Assembly: GCA_946614165.1 (NCBI GenBank)
Contig: CAMOGQ010000010.1
Coordinates: 1 to 44,727, forward strand
Length of the DNA stretch: 44,727 nucleotides
Direction: 5' to 3'
Source: an uncultured Lachnospiraceae bacterium
GTDB lineage: Bacteria > Bacillota > Clostridia > Lachnospirales > Lachnospiraceae
Positions 15,549 through 23,414 of this stretch are shown here, in pieces (positions within the stretch are counted from its first letter, which is position 1; every line of letters starts with the position of its first letter). The notes beneath the pieces were generated by a model. That model ran no database searches. It was not told the origin of the DNA and saw only the letters and a list, made by a program, of their open reading frames with translations. The position numbers were made by a program, and so were the translations under genes.

Positions 15549-17633
15549 TTATGCGATTTTTTCTTCCGCCGCGTCCTGCGCGGCATTCACTTCTTCGATT
15601 GATCCTATACGCGGAACGGTTGCCTTTTCTTTCTCCGCCCTTTGCTCGGCTTTCCTTTTGATCTGTGCCTCATACCGGCATTCATCGGAGCAGTATTTCT
15701 TATCGCTCCTTGTTGTTGAGAAGACCTTGCCGCAGTTTTGACAGGTACATTCCCGGCTTCGTTTCTCTGCGGCCTGCTGCCGGTAATATTTCACCTGGCA
15801 GTTATGGCTGCAATACAGTGCGTCAGAACGCTTGGCCTCAAACTCCTTGCCGCAATACTTACAGGTGCAGACATACTGGTCGCCGATGGAACGCTCACCG
15901 GCCTTGATCTGCTGATAACGTTCCCGGCTTTTGATGCGGTGACGCCTGAGCTGTTCCTGCCGCTTTTCTTCCTCCGGCGTAAGCACCGGGGCCGGAAGTC
16001 CAAACTGCCCGATGAAGCTCAAGTAGATGTCCACCTGCTGCACCCGTTCACCATCCACCTTTTCCGGCGCGTGGACGATGATCTTTTCGATGAATTCGTT
16101 GATCATCGGCGTGGTCAGCTCGGAGAAATCCGTATACTTCTTCGCCAGGGAGAGGAACTGCTCGGCGCGGGCCGTATCTTCCTCAAAGGAGGCGATCCGG
16201 GCCTCGGCTTCGGCAACGGAAATGTCAAGCTCTTTCTGTTCTGTCTCATAGTCCGCCAGCAGGCTGTCAAAGCGTTCGGCGCTGATCCGGCCTACGGCGA
16301 AGGATTCATAGAGCTTTTTGATGATCCCGTCCAGCTCGTCCCGGCGTTTCCGGTCCTTGTTCAGCTTTCTACGGGCATCCTTTGCGGCGTCCTGCTGACG
16401 GATCTGCGAGGCTGCCCGTACCTTCTCAAAAAACTCTTCCGGATTGGAGATTGCGTAGGCGCTGACCGTTCGGATGGTTTCGAGAATCAGGGTGCGGAGG
16501 GCCTTCGTCGTGATGAAATGTCCCTTGCAGGCTTTATACCGCTTCTGGCGGGACAGCGTATAGGTGGAGCAGTCGAAGAAATCCGACGGGAAATTCCCCT
16601 TTTCCTTATCGCCCCTTGTGCGGTGATTGTACATCTTTTCCCCGCAGTCGGCACAGTATACAAGGCCGGTCAGGGGATTCGCTACGCCGAAGGTGTCAAT
16701 ACGCTTGGGCGTTTTCCGAAGCTTCTGGGCAAGCTCCCAGGTCTCCCGGTCCACGATGGGCTCATGGGTATCCTTAAAGATCAGCCAGTCCTCCTTCGGA
16801 TTGGGAACACTGGTCTTGTCCTTGTAGGATTCCTTGTGGGACCGGAAGTTGACGGTATCGCCCATATACTCCGGTTTGGACAGGATGGTTCCGACGATAT
16901 AGCCGCTCCAGTTATACGGGCTCGGGAAATCCTCTTTGTTTTTCCACATCCCGATGCCGCGTCTGGCAAAGTAGACGGCCGGGGATTCCACCTTGTCGTC
17001 AAAGAGCATCCGGGCAATCTCATAGGGCCCGTAGCCCTCAATGGTCAACTGGAAGATCCTGCGGACGACTGCCGCCGCTTCCTCGTCGATGATCCACTTG
17101 TGTTTGTCGTTCGGGTCTTTCCTGTACCCGTAGATGGCGCTGTTGGTGGTTCGCTTGCCGGATTCGCCCTTCACGCGGATGGCCGTTTTCTGCTTACGGC
17201 TCAGATCACGCAAATACCACTCGTTCATGATATTCAGGAACGGGATGAATTCGTTGCTGGTCTGATCGTTGGAATCTACGTTGTTGGCGATGGCGATGAA
17301 GTGTACCCCGTGCTGCCGGAACATGACCTCCGTGTAGAAGCCGGTCTGCAGGTAGTCACGCCCGATCCTGCTCATGTCCTTACAGAGGATATGGGCCACT
17401 CTGCCTGCTTCGATATCGGCAATGAGCTGTTTCCAGGCGGGGCGCTCGAAATTACCGCCGCTCCAGCCGTCGTCCGTATAGTGGACGATGTTCTCATAGC
17501 CCTGAGCTGCAGCGTATGCTTCGAGGTACTTTTTCTGATTGATGATGGAGTTGCTATCCCCGGTCAGGTCATCGTCACGGGATAGTCTTTCATAAAGAGC
17601 TGTGATCTTTCCTTCAGTCTGCATTCGTGCCAT
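15549..17633 (-). CDS. Large serine recombinase (TnpX-like)
   Basis: Site-specific recombinase of 694 residues expected to excise and integrate the element. The N-terminal resolvase domain starts ITALYERLSRDDDLTGDS, with catalytic Ser18, and includes HILCKDMSRIGRDYLQTGF. It is followed by the recombinase domain, a zinc ribbon (YCADCGEKMYNHR) and a long coiled coil (about 420-510). An unusual C-terminal extension carries two FCS/MYM-like zinc fingers: CKYCGKEF...YCSHNC and CQNCGKVF...YCSDEC. The start overlaps the TnpW stop as TAATG. Length and partner genes match the Tn4451/TnpX group. Confidence 0.93.
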   Translation of the reverse strand: MARMQTEGKITALYERLSRDDDLTGDSNSIINQKKYLEAYAAAQGYENIVHYTDDGWSGGNFERPAWKQLIADIEAGRVAHILCKDMSRIGRDYLQTGFYTEVMFRQHGVHFIAIANNVDSNDQTSNEFIPFLNIMNEWYLRDLSRKQKTAIRVKGESGKRTTNSAIYGYRKDPNDKHKWIIDEEAAAVVRRIFQLTIEGYGPYEIARMLFDDKVESPAVYFARRGIGMWKNKEDFPSPYNWSGYIVGTILSKPEYMGDTVNFRSHKESYKDKTSVPNPKEDWLIFKDTHEPIVDRETWELAQKLRKTPKRIDTFGVANPLTGLVYCADCGEKMYNHRTRGDKEKGNFPSDFFDCSTYTLSRQKRYKACKGHFITTKALRTLILETIRTVSAYAISNPEEFFEKVRAASQIRQQDAAKDARRKLNKDRKRRDELDGIIKKLYESFAVGRISAERFDSLLADYETEQKELDISVAEAEARIASFEEDTARAEQFLSLAKKYTDFSELTTPMINEFIEKIIVHAPEKVDGERVQQVDIYLSFIGQFGLPAPVLTPEEEKRQEQLRRHRIKSRERYQQIKAGERSIGDQYVCTCKYCGKEFEAKRSDALYCSHNCQVKYYRQQAAEKRSRECTCQNCGKVFSTTRSDKKYCSDECRYEAQIKRKAEQRAEKEKATVPRIGSIEEVNAAQDAAEEKIA

Positions 17634-17854
17634 TAGGCGCTCCTTTCAGACTGTCGGCTCATTTGTGGTAGAGCCATTATATCATACTTTTCCCCGATGT
17701 GATCCCCCGAATTGCGAACGATCCGTAAAATTTTATCCTCCATCGTTTCCGTGGCACTCTCAGAAAAGAGCACCCGGACTTTGAAATTCGTGTTGCCGAC
17801 ACGGCGATAGAAGGTCTGTGCCGTGTCAGGCGGTCTTACAATGCTGGTGTTCAT
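17633..17854 (-). CDS. TnpW family protein
   Basis: Small protein of 73 residues of the transposon-encoded TnpW family, with the signature KVRVLFSESATETMEDKI followed by LRIVRN. The reading frame is open further upstream to 17989, but the ATG at 17854 has GGGAGG eight bases upstream and starts the conserved part. The stop overlaps the recombinase start (TAATG), so the two are translated together. In Tn4451 TnpW has no assigned biochemical role; the coupling suggests it modulates the recombinase. Expression probably depends on the attenuator at 17958-18112. Confidence 0.85.
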   Translation of the reverse strand: MNTSIVRPPDTAQTFYRRVGNTNFKVRVLFSESATETMEDKILRIVRNSGDHIGEKYDIMALPQMSRQSERSA

Positions 17855-17957
17855 GCTTACCTCCCTCTCTTGATTTTTCAAGAAAAATTCGTATAATTGT
17901 TTTGATGGTTCCGATTGCCTGTAATAGTTAGCACAATTATTTATGCCAACGCTTTCC

Positions 17958-18112
17958 GGGCATAAGAAAAGCCCTGAAAAGCGGATCATCCGTCATTTCA
18001 GGGCTACGTGGTGCCGATCTTTACCATTGGCCTTTTCTCCTTTCATCGAGATAGAAGTAATCCAATATATCAAGATAGGGTTACTCCCTCGCTAATAGGA
18101 GAAATCGGCACC
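17958..18112 (-). promoter_or_regulatory. Leader-peptide attenuator of the tnpW-recombinase operon
   Basis: Read on the minus strand: GGTGCCGAT then TTCTCCT (18112-18097); a ribosome site AGGAGAA (18041-18035); ATG at 18027 with seven codons ending in TAG (18006-18004); and a 10-bp terminator hairpin (18005-17996 with 17979-17970, AGCCCTGAAA/TTTCAGGGCT) followed by TTTTCTTATGCC. The 5' segment can pair with both the ribosome site (TTCTCCT/AGGAGAA) and the leader codons (GGTGCCGAT/ATCGGCACC). The leader stop codon overlaps the first terminator arm, so a ribosome there would block termination. No convincing promoter was found upstream of 18112. Confidence 0.65.
18004..18027 (-). CDS. Putative 7-residue leader peptide (MVKIGTT)
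   Basis: Seven codons plus TAG, with GAAAGGAG nine bases upstream of ATG. Too small for a protein function. Its value lies in its position: it ends on the first base pairs of a terminator hairpin in front of tnpW and the recombinase. Translation is inferred from the ribosome site alone. Confidence 0.5.
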   Translation of the reverse strand: MVKIGTT

Positions 18113-18170
18113 AGTTTGCGGAACCATTTTTCAGAGAGAAGAAAAAATTTTTTGAAGGGAGGTGCGAACG

Positions 18171-18899
18171 GTGAACGAATGGGAAAAAGAACTCTCCGAC
18201 GGTTTTGATCCGGAAGAAGAATTATCCGAAGGACAGCAAAGAAGCCTTGCCATAGAGCAGGAAGAAGCCCTGGCAATCGAGCTGGAAAGAGATGAGCGGC
18301 GTTCCCTCGAAAAGCCGGAGCCTCCCGCAAAACAGAAGCTCAAACGGGAGCTGGAGCAGGAAGCCCTGGCCCGTCTGGAATCCGCCGCACGCACCGTCTC
18401 AGACTGGAACGACGTGATTGCCTGGTGGGATAAGCTGGACGCCAACAGGGAACGCAGGGAACGATACCATGAGATCAGCCGCAGCGGGGACGATCTGCCC
18501 ATTGACTACGGAGCAAAAGAAGACGGCCCGCGTTTTCCGGACAGGATGAACAGCGTCCTGGAGAGACAGCGGCAGAAGGGAGATTTCATCGACACCATCT
18601 TCAACTGCCCTTACGATATCCATGAGCTGGTGACGGAAGAATATATGTCAAAGGCTCTCTCCCTGCTATCTGAGGATCACAAGGAGATCCTGTACTTCTC
18701 GGCAATCCGGGCGTACTCGACACAGCTGATCGGGGCCCTCCGTGGACAGACGGACCGGAACATCCGCAAAGTGAAAAATACCCTGCTGAAGAAGATAAGA
18801 AAAAAGATCCTCCCGGAGCTGAAACGCCGGAAGGATCTGGAGCTGCCGATGACCAAGGATGAGCGGGAATTCCTTGCCGAAATGGAAGCCCAATCTTGA
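18171..18899 (+). CDS. Sigma-factor-like HTH regulator of the element
   Basis: Protein of about 242 residues. The GTG at 18171 has AAGGGAGG eight bases upstream and is preferred over the in-frame GTG at 18162. The first 100 residues are highly charged and acidic (EEELSEGQQ and many Glu) and probably helical. The C-terminus, SLLSEDHKEILYFSAIRAYS followed by GALRGQTDRNIRKVKNTLLKK, has the layout of sigma-70 region 4 or a similar HTH. It is divergent from the tnpW-recombinase operon and first of three plus-strand genes. I infer a regulator of the element. The family call is moderate because region 2 of a full sigma factor is not evident. Confidence 0.6.
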   Translation: MNEWEKELSDGFDPEEELSEGQQRSLAIEQEEALAIELERDERRSLEKPEPPAKQKLKRELEQEALARLESAARTVSDWNDVIAWWDKLDANRERRERYHEISRSGDDLPIDYGAKEDGPRFPDRMNSVLERQRQKGDFIDTIFNCPYDIHELVTEEYMSKALSLLSEDHKEILYFSAIRAYSTQLIGALRGQTDRNIRKVKNTLLKKIRKKILPELKRRKDLELPMTKDEREFLAEMEAQS

Positions 18900-18967
18900 C
18901 AGAGATGCTATCGACCAGTATAATTGTAATAGCGTTTTTGCTTATATCGGTTACACGGAGGTGACGC

Positions 18968-19882
18968 ATGAACACCTTGTTTGAACGCACCAGCTCGTCC
19001 TGGGTGCGATACAGCAGTTATGAATGGAAAAAGGCGGAGGACGGCAAGCTATACCTGACACCAACAAGAGACGCGCAGCCGGGGATCTATGATCCGCTGC
19101 GGGACGCGCAGCAGCTCGTCCTGGACGCATTGAATATCGGGCGGATGTGCATGAGCAAGAAGCCCGACCCGGAGATTCAAAAGGCAATCCAGAGCTTTGC
19201 CGTAAAATACGGGCTGTTCGGGCTCATGACGGCCCTGCCCACGACGCCGAAGTTTATGGATTACGAGGCGGTATATCTGCCGAAGAATCCGTTTATCAAG
19301 GCGGAGTCCATGGATACGATGGAATACCTCGCCCTGTTCTTCCCCTTTGAGAAGCCGGATGTGGTTAAGCACGGGATCGAATCCATGTGGAACATCGAGG
19401 GCGACAAGGCTATGATGGCCCTTGCCATGACCATGAGCGACCGACCCATGGCGGTCAATATGGGCTTCCAGCGGGAATACGCCGAGCGGTATGACTGGCT
19501 GAAGCAGCAGTTCACCGACTGGATCTTCATCTTCTCCACCAGCTTCCTGTATTACCAGGATTACGACACAAGCGACGAGGATACACGCAATCTGTTCCGA
19601 AAGAGTATGGCCGCCTTTGACGGGAACGCGCCGAGCTATCATATAGAGCTTTTAGACAAGCCGACCATCGTATGGGATTTCCATTCGCTGCTGCTGGGCA
19701 TTCAGATGATGTTCAGTTTCATGCTGACGGACGAGAAGACGCCGCTCAGGCTGTGCAAGCACTGCATGAAAGTGTTTGTTGCCAGCCGTCCCAGCAATGA
19801 GTTCTGCAGCTATGAATGCAAGAACCGGCATAACGTGTATAAGAGCCGGGCGAAGAAGAAAGACGCGACCGGGGAGGAATGA
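18968..19882 (+). CDS. Zinc-finger protein of mobile elements (CGNR/FCS-like C-terminal finger)
   Basis: Protein of 304 residues with no recognised catalytic domain in its first 250 residues. The C-terminus is a Cys4 finger, CKHCMKVFVASRPSNEFCS followed by YECKNRHN, with a basic tail KSRAKKK. The finger has the same spacing and the same F...R....(F/Y)CS..C pattern as the two fingers at the end of the element's recombinase. ATG start with GGAGG nearby. It is followed at once by the RhuM gene (4-bp gap), and both seem to be in one transcript with the sigma-like gene. Function unknown; DNA or RNA binding is inferred from the finger. Confidence 0.65.
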   Translation: MNTLFERTSSSWVRYSSYEWKKAEDGKLYLTPTRDAQPGIYDPLRDAQQLVLDALNIGRMCMSKKPDPEIQKAIQSFAVKYGLFGLMTALPTTPKFMDYEAVYLPKNPFIKAESMDTMEYLALFFPFEKPDVVKHGIESMWNIEGDKAMMALAMTMSDRPMAVNMGFQREYAERYDWLKQQFTDWIFIFSTSFLYYQDYDTSDEDTRNLFRKSMAAFDGNAPSYHIELLDKPTIVWDFHSLLLGIQMMFSFMLTDEKTPLRLCKHCMKVFVASRPSNEFCSYECKNRHNVYKSRAKKKDATGEE

Positions 19883-19886
19883 ACTC

Positions 19887-20912
19887 ATGAGTGAGAAAGA
19901 TAAGAGGGAACTTCAAATAAGGAACAGCACTGTTGATTTCCTCGTTTTCACAAAGGATGCGAAGGAAGACGGTATTGAGGTCCGAGTTCAGAACGGAGAT
20001 GTATGGCTGACCCAAAAGGCTATTGGCCAGCTTTTCGATGTCGACCGCAGCGTTGTTACCAAGCACTTAAAAAATGTATTTAACAGCGGGGAATTGGATG
20101 AAGAACGAACTTGTGCAAATTTTGCACAAGTTGCGGACAACGGGAAAACGTATCACTATAAATTCTATTCTCTTGCCGCAATCATCGCCGTGGGTTATCG
20201 TATCAATTCTTCTCGTGCTACACAGTTCCGCCAGTGGGCGACAAAAGTGCTGGATACATTTACGAAGCAAGGGTATGTTCTGGACAAGGACCGGCTGATC
20301 AACGGTCAAATCTTTGATGAGGATTACTTTGACCACCTGATTTCCGAAATTCAGGAAATCAGGGCAAGCGAGCGCAGGTTCTATCAGAAAATCACAGATA
20401 TCTACGCCACATCGGTTGATTACTCTGTAGACAGCCAGATCACAAGAGATTTTTTTGCCACTGTACAGAACAAGATGCACTATGCCGTTCATGGCAATAC
20501 TGCCGCTGAGGTAATTGTTGCGAGAGCCGATCATACCAAAGAACATATGGGACTGACCACATGGAAGAACGCCCCCGGCGGCAAAATCGTAAAAGCGGAT
20601 GTGTCCATTGCCAAGAATTATCTGTCCAAGGATGAAATGCAGGAGTTGAACGAGATCGTGACGATGTATCTCGACTATGCGACCAGGCAGGCCCGCAGAC
20701 ACATTCCAATGACTATGGCGGACTGGGCATCAAAGCTGGATGCGTTTCTTCAGTTTAATGATGCCGACATTCTGCATGATAAGGGTAAGGTGACGGCCGC
20801 CATTGCCAAAGCTTTCGCCGAGAGTGAATTTGAGCAGTATCGGATTATTCAGGACAGGCTTTATCAGAGTGATTTTGATAGGCTGATTGCCAGCACTGAA
20901 AAGCCGGAATAA
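19887..20912 (+). CDS. RhuM family protein
   Basis: Protein of about 341 residues of the RhuM (virulence RhuM) family, found on pathogenicity islands and many mobile elements; molecular function is unknown. The N-terminal winged-helix-like half holds the family block VWLTQKAIGQLFDVDRSVV, KHLKNVFNSGELDE and TCANFAQV. The C-terminal half is helical and includes TADMDWASKL-like MTMADWASKLDAFL. The frame is open back to 19776 inside the preceding gene, but ATG 19887 has GGGGAGG nine bases upstream. The terminator at 20919-20953 follows directly. Confidence 0.88.
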   Translation: MSEKDKRELQIRNSTVDFLVFTKDAKEDGIEVRVQNGDVWLTQKAIGQLFDVDRSVVTKHLKNVFNSGELDEERTCANFAQVADNGKTYHYKFYSLAAIIAVGYRINSSRATQFRQWATKVLDTFTKQGYVLDKDRLINGQIFDEDYFDHLISEIQEIRASERRFYQKITDIYATSVDYSVDSQITRDFFATVQNKMHYAVHGNTAAEVIVARADHTKEHMGLTTWKNAPGGKIVKADVSIAKNYLSKDEMQELNEIVTMYLDYATRQARRHIPMTMADWASKLDAFLQFNDADILHDKGKVTAAIAKAFAESEFEQYRIIQDRLYQSDFDRLIASTEKPE

Positions 20913-20918
20913 AAGATA

Positions 20919-20953
20919 ATGCCCGTTATCAGCATGAAGCCGGTAACGGGCAT
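20919..20953. terminator. Bidirectional terminator between RhuM and TnpV genes
   Basis: ATGCCCGTTATC (20919-20930) and GGTAACGGGCAT (20942-20953) pair over 12 positions with one G-T pair. A short T-rich run follows on the plus strand and ATTATCTTTTAT on the minus strand, fitting two convergent genes. Confidence 0.7.
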
Positions 20954-20958
20954 TTCCT

Positions 20959-21339
20959 TCAGGCGTATACGAGTTCTGTCAGGATGACTTCTTCTGCGCG
21001 GTTGCGGATGGAGTTTCGGCGGCGGACCCATTCCATCTGATCGGATGCTTTCAGGGCTTCGGTCACGCCTTCCCGCTTCATCATGGCAGTTTCGATAATC
21101 TCCAGCCGGTCATTGCAGGAGCGGTCGATCTCGGCAAGGTGCTTCGTCAGCGTTCCTTCAAGCATCAGGGTGGTATACAGTGCGCGGCGGTGCTTCTTCA
21201 GGAACCGTTGCCGCATTCGGCCATATTTGCCGATCTGATATTCCTCCGGATCGGGAGGCAGGGACAGGTTCGGAAGAAGATAGTCTCCCTCCTGGCGGTA
21301 TGTACCGCCCATTTCTTCAAAAAGTGATTTCATGAGCAT
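20959..21339 (-). CDS. TnpV family protein
   Basis: Protein of 126 residues of the transposon-encoded TnpV family: MKSLFEEMGGTYRQEGDYLL near the N-terminus, then PNLSLP, a charged helical middle (YGRMRQRFLKKHRRALYTTL) and EWVRRRNSIRNRAEEVIL near the end. TnpV occurs in Tn4451-like elements; its role is not established. It is transcribed toward RhuM and is the outermost recognisable gene of the element on this side. The start could be Met1 or Met3. Confidence 0.85.
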   Translation of the reverse strand: MLMKSLFEEMGGTYRQEGDYLLPNLSLPPDPEEYQIGKYGRMRQRFLKKHRRALYTTLMLEGTLTKHLAEIDRSCNDRLEIIETAMMKREGVTEALKASDQMEWVRRRNSIRNRAEEVILTELVYA

Positions 21340-21526
21340 GGCTCTCCTTTTCTGTGATATAATGCCTTGCAGTTAGAGGACTGCGCCTGTTTTACGCTCC
21401 TTTCTTACAACTGCAACGCAATTCACCACAAATGAGCCGCAGTCATATGTATTAGGTGGCAGAAACCACCCTTCACATATTAGCTCTCAAGTTGATATTT
21501 TCGTTCTTTTTTCTAAGGAACTCACA

Positions 21527-22147
21527 TCAGGAAATGAAGCCGTATATCATCAGGGCAATCAGGATATATATGATCCTCATGGTCTTTTTCCCGGATAAAA
21601 TGTCCTTTTTCAGACCGGGAAGCCGGTCAACCAGAGGCTGCCATAAAAATGCGGTGCTGACCATAAAAAAGAGACAGACTGCTGAGCAGAGACTTCTGAA
21701 GAATCCGGAACCGGAAGTCAGAAGACCGGAAATCAGACTGAAATAAAAAAGACCGGCCAGGATCATGTTTCTCATTCTGCGGGACCGGAAGCCTACCGGT
21801 GTCCAGTAACCATGCTGCCGGAAAGAAGGGTCCGCCGGATCTTCATCTGGAATACCCCGCTTTTCTTCATAGACGTCACTTGCCCCTACGGAGAAATCAG
21901 TAAAGTGAGGGCCTTCCTCCTTAGGGCTGCTTCCGTGCTCCGGGAAAATATCACTGCCTGCATACCGAGATGAAAAGTCCTGCTCTCCGTAACGTCTGAA
22001 ATCTTCGTCCGATACTTCCTCTTCTTCCAGATCCAGATCGCTGATAATGATCTGCATATCACAGTAATCACAGTTCATTACCTTTTTCCCGGGTTTTATC
22101 CTGACGGGAGCACCGCAGTGGGGACATACAGCTTTTTCTATCTTCAT
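21527..22147 (-). CDS. Zinc-ribbon membrane protein
   Basis: Protein of 206 residues. The N-terminal rubredoxin-like ribbon has VCPHCGAP and MNCDYCDMQ (four Cys, residues about 8-32). A long acidic linker follows, and then about three hydrophobic segments in the last 80 residues (MILAGLFYFSLISGLLTSG, FLWQPL region, IIYILIALMIYGFIS). No enzyme motif is visible. Such ribbon-linker-membrane proteins in Clostridia are uncharacterised. First chromosomal gene beyond the mobile element. Confidence 0.7.
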   Translation of the reverse strand: MKIEKAVCPHCGAPVRIKPGKKVMNCDYCDMQIIISDLDLEEEEVSDEDFRRYGEQDFSSRYAGSDIFPEHGSSPKEEGPHFTDFSVGASDVYEEKRGIPDEDPADPSFRQHGYWTPVGFRSRRMRNMILAGLFYFSLISGLLTSGSGFFRSLCSAVCLFFMVSTAFLWQPLVDRLPGLKKDILSGKKTMRIIYILIALMIYGFIS

Positions 22148-22351
22148 TTTCAGAATTTCTCCTTGGATGCATTCTTCTGACAGTTAAGTATACTCTCAAT
22201 CCCATGCAGATTCCATAACCAATCGTTTTCTCCGGAATAATCCTCTGTTCACTGCTGTCATAAAAGTCTTTTATGTTTTTTCGGCAGTCCGGGCTTATCA
22301 TCTCTCATACCTGTTCCGAGAAGCATGACGAAAATTCTGAAAAGCTTTTTC

Positions 22352-22380
22352 TTATAAAAAAGGAGCCGGGATCCGGCTCC
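22352..22380 (-). terminator. Terminator of the PAP2 gene
   Basis: On the minus strand GGAGCCGG, loop of 3, CCGGCTCC, then TTTTTTATAAG. An 8-bp GC-rich stem with a clear T-tract, 40 bp past the PAP2 stop. Confidence 0.85.
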
Positions 22381-22419
22381 GAAAATGGTGTATGCTGACA
22401 GCGGAAAGGAAAGGCAGCT

Positions 22420-23370
22420 TCACTGCCGGGAAGAACATCCTTCCAACTGTTTTATGCACCAGGGAAAGATAAATGAGACATAGAACATTTGCAGGAAGCA
22501 TGATATGACCGTTCCTCCTGCCCCGGGAATCATGTTTTTGATCAGGGGGATAAGAATCAGGCTGACGGCATAATAGCCAAGAAGTCCGGCGGTCAGTCGC
22601 GAGATCCTTGATACCATGGGAATTTCTGTAGAAAAACCTATATACCTCCTCTCAAGGATCCATCCGGTAAGAAACCCCATGCACCAGCCGACGCCCTTGA
22701 AGGTATCGACTGCCATTTTTGCTCCGTCCACCAGCAGTCTGCCTGTCTGGTCAAAATCTTCCGGATAGGATTTTACGGCGGCAAATACAGCCACAGCAGC
22801 CGCGATCCCGATGCCTGCACCAAGTATCAGGATGTCTTTTTCAGGGTGCTTCTCAAGATACAGGGTCAGTCTGAACGTCAGCCACATCACAAGCAGTCCG
22901 GCTGCTGTGCCCGCCAGAATGTCCTGCGGCGCATGAACGCCCAGATAAATACGGCTGAAGGCCACCAGGGCCAGAATGATGCCAAGAAAAAGGCGAAGGG
23001 TCTTTGGAAGATCCTTTCTGATGGCACCTCCGCCGAAGAGCGACGATGCATTCATGCTGTGTCCGCTGGGAAATGAATAGCCGGTGGCCGTTGTCATGGA
23101 ATCACCGTAAGGCAAGATCCTGGGATCCCTGATCCATGGTCGGTAGACACATGCTGTCACTTTCAGAAACCCGTTGACCACTCTGATGCCGCTCCATCCC
23201 ATCAGAAGCCAGGTTCCGAATTCTTTACTGACGGACCAGTAAATGATGGCCATCAGGATCAGTACTGTATTCATCTCTCCAAAAAACGTCATCTTCAAAA
23301 GGAACTCTGCAAAAATACCGCCGGCTCCGTTCCTTAATTCCTGCAGTGCCAAAAGAATACTGATATCCAT
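22420..23370 (-). CDS. PAP2 superfamily membrane phosphatase
   Basis: Membrane phosphatase of 316 residues. All three catalytic motifs are visible: K-x6-RP as KVTACVYRPW, PSGHS in SFPSGHSMNAS, and SR-x5-H-x3-D in SRIYLGVHAPQD. Several transmembrane segments surround them. Family members remove phosphate from lipids such as undecaprenyl pyrophosphate or phosphatidic acid on the outer side of the membrane. ATG with GGAGG five bases upstream; terminator after the stop. The specific lipid is not predictable. Confidence 0.9.
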   Translation of the reverse strand: MDISILLALQELRNGAGGIFAEFLLKMTFFGEMNTVLILMAIIYWSVSKEFGTWLLMGWSGIRVVNGFLKVTACVYRPWIRDPRILPYGDSMTTATGYSFPSGHSMNASSLFGGGAIRKDLPKTLRLFLGIILALVAFSRIYLGVHAPQDILAGTAAGLLVMWLTFRLTLYLEKHPEKDILILGAGIGIAAAVAVFAAVKSYPEDFDQTGRLLVDGAKMAVDTFKGVGWCMGFLTGWILERRYIGFSTEIPMVSRISRLTAGLLGYYAVSLILIPLIKNMIPGAGGTVISCFLQMFYVSFIFPWCIKQLEGCSSRQ

Positions 23371-23414
23371 TTATTCCTCCTGCTAATTTCTATGGAAAGG
23401 CAAGTTCCGTATTT

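Larger units (their letters stand above)
11616..21339. mobile_element. Integrated mobilizable element, Tn4451-like (TnpV/TnpW/large serine recombinase, MobA/L relaxase)
   Basis: The core from the relaxase to TnpV contains a relaxase, a candidate oriT, a ParM/ParR-like pair, a large serine recombinase with TnpW, a sigma-like regulator, a zinc-finger protein, RhuM and TnpV. No conjugative secretion genes are visible, so it should be mobilizable rather than self-transmissible. Exact ends were not found. Large serine recombinases leave only a short core duplication (a GA dinucleotide in Tn4451), which cannot be picked out by eye. The right end lies between 21340 and 21526. The left end is either 11532-11615 or, if the metal cluster is cargo, within 2811-3288. 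Confidence 0.8.

Noticed and set aside
15738-17585. 615-codon open frame on the plus strand opposite the recombinase
   Set aside because: It is the antisense shadow of the serine recombinase, whose motifs are unambiguous; no ribosome site or domain supports it.
20109-20131. Perfect 11-bp palindrome ACTTGTGCAAA-T-TTTGCACAAGT inside the RhuM gene
   Set aside because: It encodes the TCANFAQV block, which is conserved at protein level in RhuM proteins; no regulatory role can be separated from coding constraint.
3229-21504. Shared ATATTTTCG near 3231 and 21495 as possible att cores
   Set aside because: Nine AT-rich bases are expected by chance; not enough to define element ends.
11586-21515. Loose similarity between 11586-11606 and 21494-21514 as element attachment sites
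   Set aside because: Both are T-rich and match only with gaps; no clean direct repeat could be shown.
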